In this document: positions 1-5,974 of the stretch, one piece after another
Layout of the letters: each line of letters opens with the position of its first letter
Position numbering within the stretch: the first letter of the stretch is position 1
DNA from: Verrucomicrobia bacterium TMED56
Lineage (GTDB): Bacteria > Verrucomicrobiota > Verrucomicrobiia > Opitutales > Seribacteraceae
Direction of reading: 5' to 3'
Assembly (NCBI GenBank): GCA_002167265.1
Contig: NHDJ01000015.1
Span: 1 to 7,577 of the forward strand
Length of the DNA stretch: 7,577 nt
Position numbers and translations under genes: made by a program
The notes under the pieces: model-generated
Database searches by the model: none
Told to the model about the DNA's origin: nothing
The model's input: only the letters and a program-made list of their open reading frames with translations

Positions 1-611
1 CCGAATAAATCATGATTTTCTCTATATCTTCTATTCATTTCTACTTCATGCTCATGTGAAAACATTCCAACTTGTTCTAAACCTTGATGAGCCCCCCAAA
101 TTATAAGTGGAATTTTATAGTTTGTTGCAACTTCCAAAGGGAATACTGTATGGCCTGCCAAAATTGGCCAATAGATATTTTGGTGTTCCAACAATGTAAA
201 TTTTGTTATTTTTTTTACTGATTTCATATTTATGTTTTTGAAAAGAATATCTAAGTCAAATTTTATTCTTAAATTTGATAAATTACTTATACCTATTGGG
301 GTATTAAAGTACTTATTATAAGTTACTAATAATGGATTCATCCCAAGAACATTTTTGACTATATGTACAATAAAATAGCTATCGTTAGCGCCAGTGACCG
401 GCACTATACAGTCGTAATTTTTTCTTGATTTGGACTTATAAGGTTTAACAATTTTTTTTAGCTTTTGTAATCTTAAGTTCCAATCAAGATTATCTTTTTC
501 CTCATGAATTAAACACCCTGAACAAATTCCTTCCTCGTTAAATGTAATGCTAAATGGATGTAAATTAGTGTACAGACATCTTTTACAAAATATTATTTTT
601 TTTGTTTGCAT
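1..611 (-). CDS. Second WbuX-like N-acetyl sugar amidotransferase, N-terminal part (runs off window)
   Basis: Partial gene: 203 codons plus 2 nt are visible, and the 3' part lies before position 1. The ATG at 611-609 follows the HisF stop codon after only 2 nt, so it belongs to the same operon; no clear Shine-Dalgarno motif precedes it. The protein resembles the complete amidotransferase at 1976-3115. It has two CxxC pairs near the N-terminus (C9, C12, C30, C33), probably zinc-binding. It then has a segment DCIVPVTGANDS (residues 67-78) where a PP-loop is expected, and a block IPLIIWGAHQGLEQ (167-180) that lines up with the IKLIFWGEGG block of the other copy. The sequence EVEMNRRYRENHDLF ends the visible part. 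The PP-loop departs from SGGxDS: the first Ser is Thr and the second Gly is Ala, while Asp and the last Ser are kept. The frame is intact, so it is not an obvious pseudogene. It could be an active amidotransferase with another acceptor, or a non-catalytic partner. Family assignment is fairly sure, exact role is not. Confidence 0.75.
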   Translation of the reverse strand, partial: MQTKKIIFCKRCLYTNLHPFSITFNEEGICSGCLIHEEKDNLDWNLRLQKLKKIVKPYKSKSRKNYDCIVPVTGANDSYFIVHIVKNVLGMNPLLVTYNKYFNTPIGISNLSNLRIKFDLDILFKNINMKSVKKITKFTLLEHQNIYWPILAGHTVFPLEVATNYKIPLIIWGAHQGLEQVGMFSHEHEVEMNRRYRENHDLF

Positions 612-613
612 AT

Positions 614-1381
614 TTAAGATTGATTAGAGTAAAAAGGCCTTCTTAGGTAACTTGATTTAAGGTTTGATTTAAATTTTTGTATCCTGTGTTCACCATAATT
701 TAGGTTATTTCCTACAGAACATGCGACCACTCTTTTATCTTGAAAGATTTTTCTAATATTACTTATTTCATAAATCCCACCACTTAAAATTAAATTATTT
801 TTGAAATTAAATTTTTTAATTATTTTTTGATCAAAACCTCTCATGGTTCCTTGATTTTTATAATCTGAAATTAATATCTCTGATATTAAATCATCATTGA
901 TTGCTTTTAAAAAATTTTTACTTATTTTTTTTTCTTTTTGAATTTTATAATCAAAAATTCTAATTTCATTGTTTTGGTTTAAAGATAATGGCATACTTAA
1001 TATAATAGACTGCCTACCTATGTGTTCAGATATTTCTTTAAACTGATCATAATTTTCATCAATAATACTTTCAAGTACAATTCTATCAGCGCCAAGTGCG
1101 GTTACTTTTTTAGCATCATTAAGAGTAGATATGCCACCACCATATATAATTGGAGTTTCAATTTTTAAGTTTTTTAATTTATTCAATAAGTCAATATCAG
1201 GTCCAATTTTTTTTTTTGACCTATCAATTGATAATATAAGGATTTCATCTGCGTTCCATCTATTTAAATTTTTCACAGATGACTCTATATTTCCTATGGG
1301 CAAAAATTTATTATAATTAAACGACTGAACGACATTGTCATCTTTATATATAATCGATGAAATTAATCTTTTCTTAATCAT
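614..1381 (-). CDS. hisF: AglZ/HisF2-type HisF paralogue for acetamidino sugar formation
   Basis: 255-residue (beta/alpha)8-barrel protein of the HisF family, about the usual length. The KRLIS start (4-8), the GGGI phosphate-loop motif (81-84), the GTMRGFD stretch (179-184) and SGGI (200-203) are family landmarks. Compared from memory with Thermotoga HisF, the two catalytic Asp are gone: position 11 is Ile (D11) and position 131 is Pro (D130 equivalent); D51 is Ser. Residues equivalent to the ammonia gate remain: R5, E46, R100 (Lys99 in HisF) and E168. This fits a protein that no longer makes imidazole glycerol phosphate but still conducts ammonia from HisH to a sugar-modifying ATP-pyrophosphatase, as proposed for HisF2 of Pseudomonas and WbuZ of enterobacteria. 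The ATG overlaps the end of the HisH gene by 8 nt (ATGATTAA), with AGAAAG a few bases upstream as a weak ribosome site. Neighbours on both sides are WbuX-like or HisH, so histidine biosynthesis is very unlikely. Confidence 0.9.
   Translation of the reverse strand: MIKKRLISSIIYKDDNVVQSFNYNKFLPIGNIESSVKNLNRWNADEILILSIDRSKKKIGPDIDLLNKLKNLKIETPIIYGGGISTLNDAKKVTALGADRIVLESIIDENYDQFKEISEHIGRQSIILSMPLSLNQNNEIRIFDYKIQKEKKISKNFLKAINDDLISEILISDYKNQGTMRGFDQKIIKKFNFKNNLILSGGIYEISNIRKIFQDKRVVACSVGNNLNYGEHRIQKFKSNLKSSYLRRPFYSNQS
1207..1217 (-). repeat. 11-base A homopolymer inside hisF
   Basis: On the coding strand eleven consecutive A residues span the codons for Ser-Lys-Lys-Lys-Ile (about residues 55-59 of the HisF paralogue). 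It is the longest single-base run I noticed in the window; several runs of 9 occur elsewhere. The frame is intact here. Such a run may slip during replication, transcription or sequencing, but in DNA this A-rich it can also arise by composition alone. Confidence 0.9.
1374..1381 (-). other. 8-nt hisH/hisF overlap (ATGATTAA)
   Basis: The ATG of the HisF gene (1381-1379) lies upstream of the TAA of the HisH gene (1376-1374) in another frame, so the two coding regions share 8 nt. Such an overlap suggests translational coupling and matched amounts of the two subunits, which would be expected to form a 1:1 complex. The coupling itself is inferred. Confidence 0.85.
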
Positions 1382-1976
1382 TCAAACTTTCTAAATAAAG
1401 TTTGAAAAAGTCTAAACCTGCGTTTTGGCTTTTTTCTGGATGAAATTGTACTCCCAAAATATTTTTTCTCTTAATCATAGCAATAAATTTTTTATTATTA
1501 ATTTTAAAAAATCCTTTTTCGGCGGATATTTTTGAATCAATAAAATATTGATGTTGAAAGTAAAAATTTTTTTTATTCAAACATTCAAAAACTGAATTTT
1601 TTTGAAAAAAAACTTCATTCCATCCTACATGATTATTGAATGGGATTTTTTTAGTTTTTCCTTTTATAAATTTCAAACCCTCTGTATCTTCGATTTCTGG
1701 GGAAAATTCTGTAAACAACTGCATGCCTAAGCAAATTCCCAGAATATTTTTTCCTGAAGAAGCTGTTAATTTTAATCTTTTAATTATTAATTTTTTTTTC
1801 ATTTGTTTCATTGCCTGTGGAAAAGTACCAACTCCTGGCAATATTATAATTTCTGAATTGTTTATTAGTTTATTAGAATTCCCAACAAGAACATTAGTAT
1901 CAAATCTCTTTAAAGTTTTTTCAATTGAGGAATAATTTCCTAATCCATAATCAAATATCAAAATATTTTTTCTCAT
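1374..1976 (-). CDS. hisH: HisH-like class I glutamine amidotransferase (glutaminase) subunit
   Basis: 200-residue protein of typical HisH length. The class I glutaminase triad is complete: nucleophile Cys82 in GICLGMQ (80-86), and His179 and Glu181 in VQFHPEKS (176-183). The oxyanion-strand motif PGVG is at 47-50, the HVGWNEV block at 116-122 and FQHQYF at 140-145, all usual for HisH. It should hydrolyse glutamine and pass ammonia to the HisF paralogue that overlaps it by 8 nt. Because it sits directly between a WbuX-type sugar amidotransferase and that HisF paralogue, its role is almost surely sugar acetamidino formation (equivalent to HisH2 of Pseudomonas aeruginosa or WbuY of enterobacteria) rather than histidine synthesis. 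The ATG overlaps the preceding stop by one base (TAATG). Upstream, AGGA and a nearer GGA give a modest ribosome-binding site located within the end of the preceding gene. Confidence 0.94.
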   Translation of the reverse strand: MRKNILIFDYGLGNYSSIEKTLKRFDTNVLVGNSNKLINNSEIIILPGVGTFPQAMKQMKKKLIIKRLKLTASSGKNILGICLGMQLFTEFSPEIEDTEGLKFIKGKTKKIPFNNHVGWNEVFFQKNSVFECLNKKNFYFQHQYFIDSKISAEKGFFKINNKKFIAMIKRKNILGVQFHPEKSQNAGLDFFKLYLESLND

Positions 1977-1978
1977 TA
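1974..1978 (-). other. TAATG stop-start junction wbuX/hisH
   Basis: The TAA stop of the amidotransferase gene and the ATG of the HisH gene share one A. The arrangement suggests termination-reinitiation coupling. The same junction type occurs at 3113-3117. Confidence 0.85.
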
Positions 1979-3115
1979 TAATCCAATTCCTACTTTAAAT
2001 TTTGGTAAATATTTTTTTGTATTTTTTTTGTTATTTAAAGTGAACAATTTTTTATTTACAAATTTGGAAATAACATTCCAAAATTCAGTTTCAGTGATAT
2101 TAATATATTTACAAAAACTTCTGATATATTTTGTGTCACACTTTCCGTCGTAATTTTCAACAAGCTTAATTGCATCTTCTCTTTTTATTTTCCCTTGTCT
2201 AATTTCGTAATTCAAATAATCTGTCGCTCTTCCAAATCCGAACTTGTAATATTTAATCATTTGATTTACAATTACCCAATCTTCATCGAGTGCCATTGAA
2301 CCATAAAGATCCCCGGTATTTTCTACACCATCCGATCGTAATTTTAAGCCATTTAGAGATGAATATTTTGCATTGTTCAAAACAGACCAGTCTTTCATAA
2401 ACCAGCCTATGTATATAATTTGAATATTATTTTTTAAGAAATCTTTTTCTGAAGGATATTTATAAGGAATTAATTTTACCTCATCTTCAATAATATCTTT
2501 AGTCCATGATAAATCGCAGTTTTTTAAAGTGTCCTGTTTTCTTAAAAGGTTTCCGTCATATTCTTTCTGTTTAACAATAGTACTAATATCTGTAGTTTTA
2601 GCGTTGCCTCCTTCTCCCCAAAAGATTAATTTAATTTTATATTTTATCGCAATTTGAGGTAATGAAGAATATAATGCTAATTCAGGGCCTCTTAAATAAT
2701 TTCCTCCGTAAAACCCTTTTTTTAGAAGCTTTTTCCAAGTTTGAGGTGCGGGTGCAGATACAATTAAATCAAAACCTAATTTAATTAAATTTGATAAATT
2801 GTTTGCTCCTAAATCTGTTAATTGTTCAGGAGGATAAGTGCAACAAACTAGCAATGGTCGTAGTTTTAATTTGTCTCTAATCCATAAAGCTTGTCTTGTA
2901 CTATCTTTTCCACCACTCACGCCGATAATGCAGTCAAACGCATTTTTATCATTATTATATTTTTTAGTAATCTCTTTAAGAATTTGAAATCTTTGGTCTT
3001 CGTCAAAATTATTTACAAATTTTGAATAATATTGGCAAGTAGAGCATAATCCTTTTGAATTAAATTTACTAATTGGATAGGTGCTTGGTTCTAAACAATT
3101 ATTACAGTACTTCAT
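1976..3115 (-). CDS. wbuX: N-acetyl sugar amidotransferase (WbuX/WbpG/PseA family)
   Basis: Complete 379-residue protein, the usual size for this family (about 340-380). Two CxxC pairs, C4/C7 and C24/C27, form a probable zinc site. A canonical ATP-pyrophosphatase PP-loop SGGKDS lies at 67-72 (window 2900-2917), preceded by DCIIGV. Later family blocks are IKLIFWGEGG (161-170), YIGWFMKDW (235-243) and a C-terminal region with RQGKIKREDAIKLV (306-319). By analogy with WbpG and PseA, the enzyme would activate an N-acetyl group of a sugar (nucleotide-linked or a nonulosonic acid) with ATP and replace the oxygen by ammonia, giving an acetamidino group. The ammonia would come from the HisH-HisF pair encoded just downstream. 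Both ends overlap neighbours by one base (TAATG), with no strong Shine-Dalgarno motif at the start. The acceptor sugar cannot be read from the sequence. The symbol follows the enterobacterial O-antigen naming; wbpG or pseA would be equivalent. Confidence 0.93.
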   Translation of the reverse strand: MKYCNNCLEPSTYPISKFNSKGLCSTCQYYSKFVNNFDEDQRFQILKEITKKYNNDKNAFDCIIGVSGGKDSTRQALWIRDKLKLRPLLVCCTYPPEQLTDLGANNLSNLIKLGFDLIVSAPAPQTWKKLLKKGFYGGNYLRGPELALYSSLPQIAIKYKIKLIFWGEGGNAKTTDISTIVKQKEYDGNLLRKQDTLKNCDLSWTKDIIEDEVKLIPYKYPSEKDFLKNNIQIIYIGWFMKDWSVLNNAKYSSLNGLKLRSDGVENTGDLYGSMALDEDWVIVNQMIKYYKFGFGRATDYLNYEIRQGKIKREDAIKLVENYDGKCDTKYIRSFCKYINITETEFWNVISKFVNKKLFTLNNKKNTKKYLPKFKVGIGL

Positions 3116-3117
3116 TA
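3113..3117 (-). other. TAATG stop-start junction transferase/wbuX
   Basis: The TAA stop of the putative transferase gene overlaps the ATG of the amidotransferase by one base. This supports both the chosen ATG at 3115 and co-translation in one operon. Confidence 0.85.
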
Positions 3118-4251
3118 TTTTAAAAATTTATCCACTGTCTTTGAGAATATTATATTTTGAGGATTGTAAGTGATAATATTTTTTATTTCTTTCGATACTA
3201 TATTTTTCCATTTTTTTTGATTGAGTTTAGTTACCTTATTAATTTTAGAAAATAGAATTTTTTTACTAATGGATGTTGACCAAAAAAAACCTTGTTTTTT
3301 ATTTATTACTCTACTGTAATTTTTGTAAGGAAAAACTTCTGGAAAACAGACACCTTTAATATTTTTCGAAAAGGCTTCATATGTCAAAGTGGAGTTTTCA
3401 GAAACTATGAATTGTGAGTTATTGATTATTTTATAAGTTTCTTGAGTATTTTTTTTTGCTACAAATTTCCAATTACCGTCACCGTAATACTCTTTATATT
3501 TAGATAGAATATTGCCTTTATATTTTGAAAGTAAAAATAATTTTATATTTTTTTCACTGCAATAACTTTCAAGAAAATTAAATATTTTAATTGCTCTTAA
3601 ATATTTTGTTTCAACATCTTTTCTATTTTTAGGTAAAGACCCTGAAATAAACAAAATTTTATCAATTTTTTTATTATAATTTTTTTTTAATGGAAAATTA
3701 TTATTTTTGATACTACCTAAAGAAACAATTTTTGATTTCAAATATTTTTTATACTTAATTTTATCATTATTTCCTAAAACAAAACTGACATCTGACCTAA
3801 ACTTAAAATTGTTATATTTTTTTTTAAAATCCCTTATATAATTATAAAATCGATTATCCTTAAATATTATTTGAATACTTACATATTTAGCGTATGGATA
3901 CAAATTTTTGAGTTTAAAAAAACCCGTATTTTCATCAATTAATGTGATCACAACTTTTGGAGAAACAATTCTAAAATAATTTAACTTATAGTTTTCTTTT
4001 AAATTTTTTATACCATCAACTAAAATTGTGTATAATATAATATAAATGTTAATTTGTTCGTATCTAGTATGAAAAATTTCATATTCCTTTTTTTTTAAAT
4101 AAAAATCTAATTCACCAATACTTTCTCTATCATAGATTAAAATGTTAGATTTTTTTGGTTTTAAAAATTTCCACTTAGTTTTAAAAAAAAATTTTATAAA
4201 AAAATTCACGATTAATATAATTTTTCTTGGAGTTTTATTTTTTTTCAACAA
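3115..4251 (-). CDS. Putative surface-carbohydrate transferase, divergent, non-ATG start
   Basis: Open frame of up to 378 residues, very rich in Lys, Asn, Ile and Phe. I do not recognise it firmly. The C-terminal half looks like a GT-B-type transferase or surface-carbohydrate biosynthesis protein. KILFISGSLPKNRKD (198-212) could be the start of the second Rossmann domain, followed by KLFLLSKYKG (237-246). SENSTLTYEAF (284-294) resembles the DSTLGYEA nucleotide-sugar-loop region of such proteins, and GFFWS (321-325) comes after it. A hydrophobic stretch (11-23) near the N-terminus could be a membrane anchor, but KSNILIYDRE (34-43) looks like the first strand of a Rossmann domain. There is no ATG codon in the frame and no internal Met. 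The longest form begins with TTG at 4251 (tandem TTG TTG, overlapping the ABC gene by 17 nt); GTG at 4209 (codon 15) is an alternative. An in-frame TAA lies 12 nt upstream of the first TTG, so no longer form with an ATG is possible. Operon position supports a role in glycan assembly. Confidence 0.55.
   Translation of the reverse strand: MLKKNKTPRKIILIVNFFIKFFFKTKWKFLKPKKSNILIYDRESIGELDFYLKKKEYEIFHTRYEQINIYIILYTILVDGIKNLKENYKLNYFRIVSPKVVITLIDENTGFFKLKNLYPYAKYVSIQIIFKDNRFYNYIRDFKKKYNNFKFRSDVSFVLGNNDKIKYKKYLKSKIVSLGSIKNNNFPLKKNYNKKIDKILFISGSLPKNRKDVETKYLRAIKIFNFLESYCSEKNIKLFLLSKYKGNILSKYKEYYGDGNWKFVAKKNTQETYKIINNSQFIVSENSTLTYEAFSKNIKGVCFPEVFPYKNYSRVINKKQGFFWSTSISKKILFSKINKVTKLNQKKWKNIVSKEIKNIITYNPQNIIFSKTVDKFLK
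4235..4251 (-). other. 17-nt overlap between ABC transporter and transferase genes
   Basis: If the first TTG (4251-4249) is the start, the transferase gene begins inside the last codons of the ABC gene, whose TAA is at 4237-4235. No clear Shine-Dalgarno sequence precedes the tandem TTG codons, so translation may depend on ribosomes arriving from the upstream gene. With the GTG alternative at 4209 there would be a 25-nt gap instead of an overlap. Confidence 0.55.
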
Positions 4252-5953
4252 TTGTTTGATTTTTTATTTCGTATACTTTATTAAAAATTTCAAAATTGTC
4301 TATATTATGACTCACTACTATAATAGTTTTATGTTTATTCAAATTTTTAAGTGTATTGAAAAGATCGTTAGATGTTAAAGAATCCAATGAGCTACTAGGT
4401 TCATCCAATATTAAAATTTCTGGTTCATGATATAAAGCTCTAGCGATTGCTATTCTCTGCTTTTGGCCGCCAGAAATTTGCTTTCCATCTTCACCTATTA
4501 GCGTATTAATATTATTTTCAGTTTTTTGTACAAAGTTACTAAGCTGAGCATATGAAACACTCTTCTCAATATTTTTCTCAGAGATTTCTTGATCGTTTAA
4601 ACCAAAGGCAATATTCTTTTTAATACTATCGTCTAAGAGGTTAATATTTTGAGGCACGAATCCTATTTTCTTTCTCCATTCAAACAAATTATCTTGAATA
4701 TTTTTTCCATCTACCTTTATCGCTCCTGATGTCACCTCTAAAAGCCCCATAATGATGTTTAAAAATGTTGTTTTTCCAGTACCCGTAGGTCCTACTACTG
4801 CAACAAAGTCTCCTCGTGAAATATCTAGATTTACGTTTTTCAAAATTTCTTTTTTTGATGTACCAAATTTAAACCCTACATCTTTAAAGGAAATACTTTT
4901 TTTAAAGTTAATAAAATATTTTGAAACTAAATTCTTCTCTTTATCCGTTTTTATATAATCTAAATCACCAGACAAACTGTTTACCGCTGTTTCTGAATAT
5001 TTTAAAATTTGTAGTGAAACTAAAATTTTTATAATTGAAGGTATTATTTTTAAAGCGGAAACTAAAAATATACCTACAGTCGCCAATGTTTCTTGGGACG
5101 ATTCGTTTATTAAAGTAGCGTATATGATAATAAAAGAAATTATGACTAAAGCTGCCATTTCAAACCAAACTCTTGGCAATTTGTTTATAAATGACATTTT
5201 GTATCCTAATTCAGCAACCTGAATACTTTTATCTCTAAATATTTTGAAGAAATAATCTTTTACTCTAAAGATTATTATTTCTTTTACTGATTTTAAACTT
5301 TCATTTAGTACCTTCATTTTTTGTTTTTGAGCCAATACTAAAGTTTTTCCTAATGCGTATGAAATTCTTCTTGTTATTAAGTAAAACAAAAGACCAAGAA
5401 TCAGAATTATTGAAATTACACATAAAGTCTCAAAAGGTTTTAAAAATAATAATAATATCGTTATTCCTAATACAACAAAAAATTCTGTTATTATTGCACT
5501 TAAGGCCATAAGAGCACTTCCATATTGAGCGGTTTGTTGAACAATTTTAGTAATTAATACCGATGAGTTTTTTAAAATATGGTAATCGTAAGGCTTGCTG
5601 AGATAGTTTTGATATAATCTACTTCCTAGATTATATCTAGTATTGTAAGCAAAAGCATTTTCAAACCAATAAAAAATTGATAAATAGATATTTTTTAAAA
5701 GATAAATAATAAATACTATAACAACCAAAGAAATTACATTATCCCCATTCAAGAAATCAATTTTTTCAATTATATTATTTAAAAAACTTAGAGATGTTCC
5801 TTTCCCAATAAAATAATTTATGAGTGGAAAAATAGAGGCAATACCTACTGTTTCAAAAATTGAAGCAAAAAGCATAAAAAAAGAAAGTTTTAAAAATTTA
5901 TATTTTTCTTCTTTATTGAGTAAAAAAAATATTTTTTTTAAGTAAGTAAACAT
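4235..5953 (-). CDS. pglK: PglK-like ABC transporter (fused membrane and ATPase domains), probable glycan flippase
   Basis: 572-residue half-transporter, close to the length of Campylobacter PglK. Hydrophobic segments at about 22-45, 73-95, 152-172, 174-195, 264-282 and 291-312 form a six-helix exporter membrane domain. The C-terminal ATPase domain is complete: Walker A GPTGTGKTT (388-396), Q-loop Gln435 in FVPQN, signature ISGGQ (493-497, Ile for the usual Leu), Walker B ILILDE (513-518) with Glu518, SSLD D-loop (521-524) and His549 in VVSHN. It should work as a homodimer in the inner membrane. By analogy with PglK it would flip a lipid-linked oligosaccharide; a general lipid-A or multidrug exporter is less likely given the sugar-modifying neighbours. 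The start is ATG at 5953, 21 nt after the stop of the AsnB-like gene, with no Shine-Dalgarno motif in that gap. The polymer could instead be exported by proteins outside the window, so the substrate is inferred from context only. Confidence 0.9.
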   Translation of the reverse strand: MFTYLKKIFFLLNKEEKYKFLKLSFFMLFASIFETVGIASIFPLINYFIGKGTSLSFLNNIIEKIDFLNGDNVISLVVIVFIIYLLKNIYLSIFYWFENAFAYNTRYNLGSRLYQNYLSKPYDYHILKNSSVLITKIVQQTAQYGSALMALSAIITEFFVVLGITILLLFLKPFETLCVISIILILGLLFYLITRRISYALGKTLVLAQKQKMKVLNESLKSVKEIIIFRVKDYFFKIFRDKSIQVAELGYKMSFINKLPRVWFEMAALVIISFIIIYATLINESSQETLATVGIFLVSALKIIPSIIKILVSLQILKYSETAVNSLSGDLDYIKTDKEKNLVSKYFINFKKSISFKDVGFKFGTSKKEILKNVNLDISRGDFVAVVGPTGTGKTTFLNIIMGLLEVTSGAIKVDGKNIQDNLFEWRKKIGFVPQNINLLDDSIKKNIAFGLNDQEISEKNIEKSVSYAQLSNFVQKTENNINTLIGEDGKQISGGQKQRIAIARALYHEPEILILDEPSSSLDSLTSNDLFNTLKNLNKHKTIIVVSHNIDNFEIFNKVYEIKNQTIVEKK

Positions 5954-5974
5954 ATTTTGTTGATTTAAAGATTT

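Noticed and set aside
1..611. Second WbuX-like gene as a decayed pseudogene
   Set aside because: The frame is intact across all 203 visible codons, and the cysteine pairs and other blocks are kept. The PP-loop change alone does not show decay, though the C-terminus is unseen.
1131..1316. Plus-strand open frame of 61 codons inside hisF
   Set aside because: Antisense to a well-supported gene; its sequence simply mirrors the A-rich codons of hisF and shows no motif of its own.
1636..1935. Plus-strand open frame of 99 codons inside hisH
   Set aside because: Lies wholly opposite the HisH gene, whose catalytic triad is intact; no recognisable domain.
614..1976. HisH and HisF as part of a histidine biosynthesis operon
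   Set aside because: No other his genes are present, the HisF catalytic aspartates are missing, and WbuX-type sugar amidotransferases lie on both sides.
4081..4260. T- and A-rich runs that look like terminators or promoters at the ABC/transferase junction
   Set aside because: They lie within coding sequence, no GC-rich hairpin precedes them, and such runs are found throughout this A+T-rich window.
4142..4378. Plus-strand open frame of 78 codons across the ABC/transferase junction
   Set aside because: Phe/Ile-rich because it reads A-rich coding DNA backwards; overlaps two real genes and has no supporting motif.
4752..4958. Plus-strand open frame of 68 codons inside the ABC transporter
   Set aside because: Reads the reverse of the Walker A region, which is conserved on the minus strand; a shadow.
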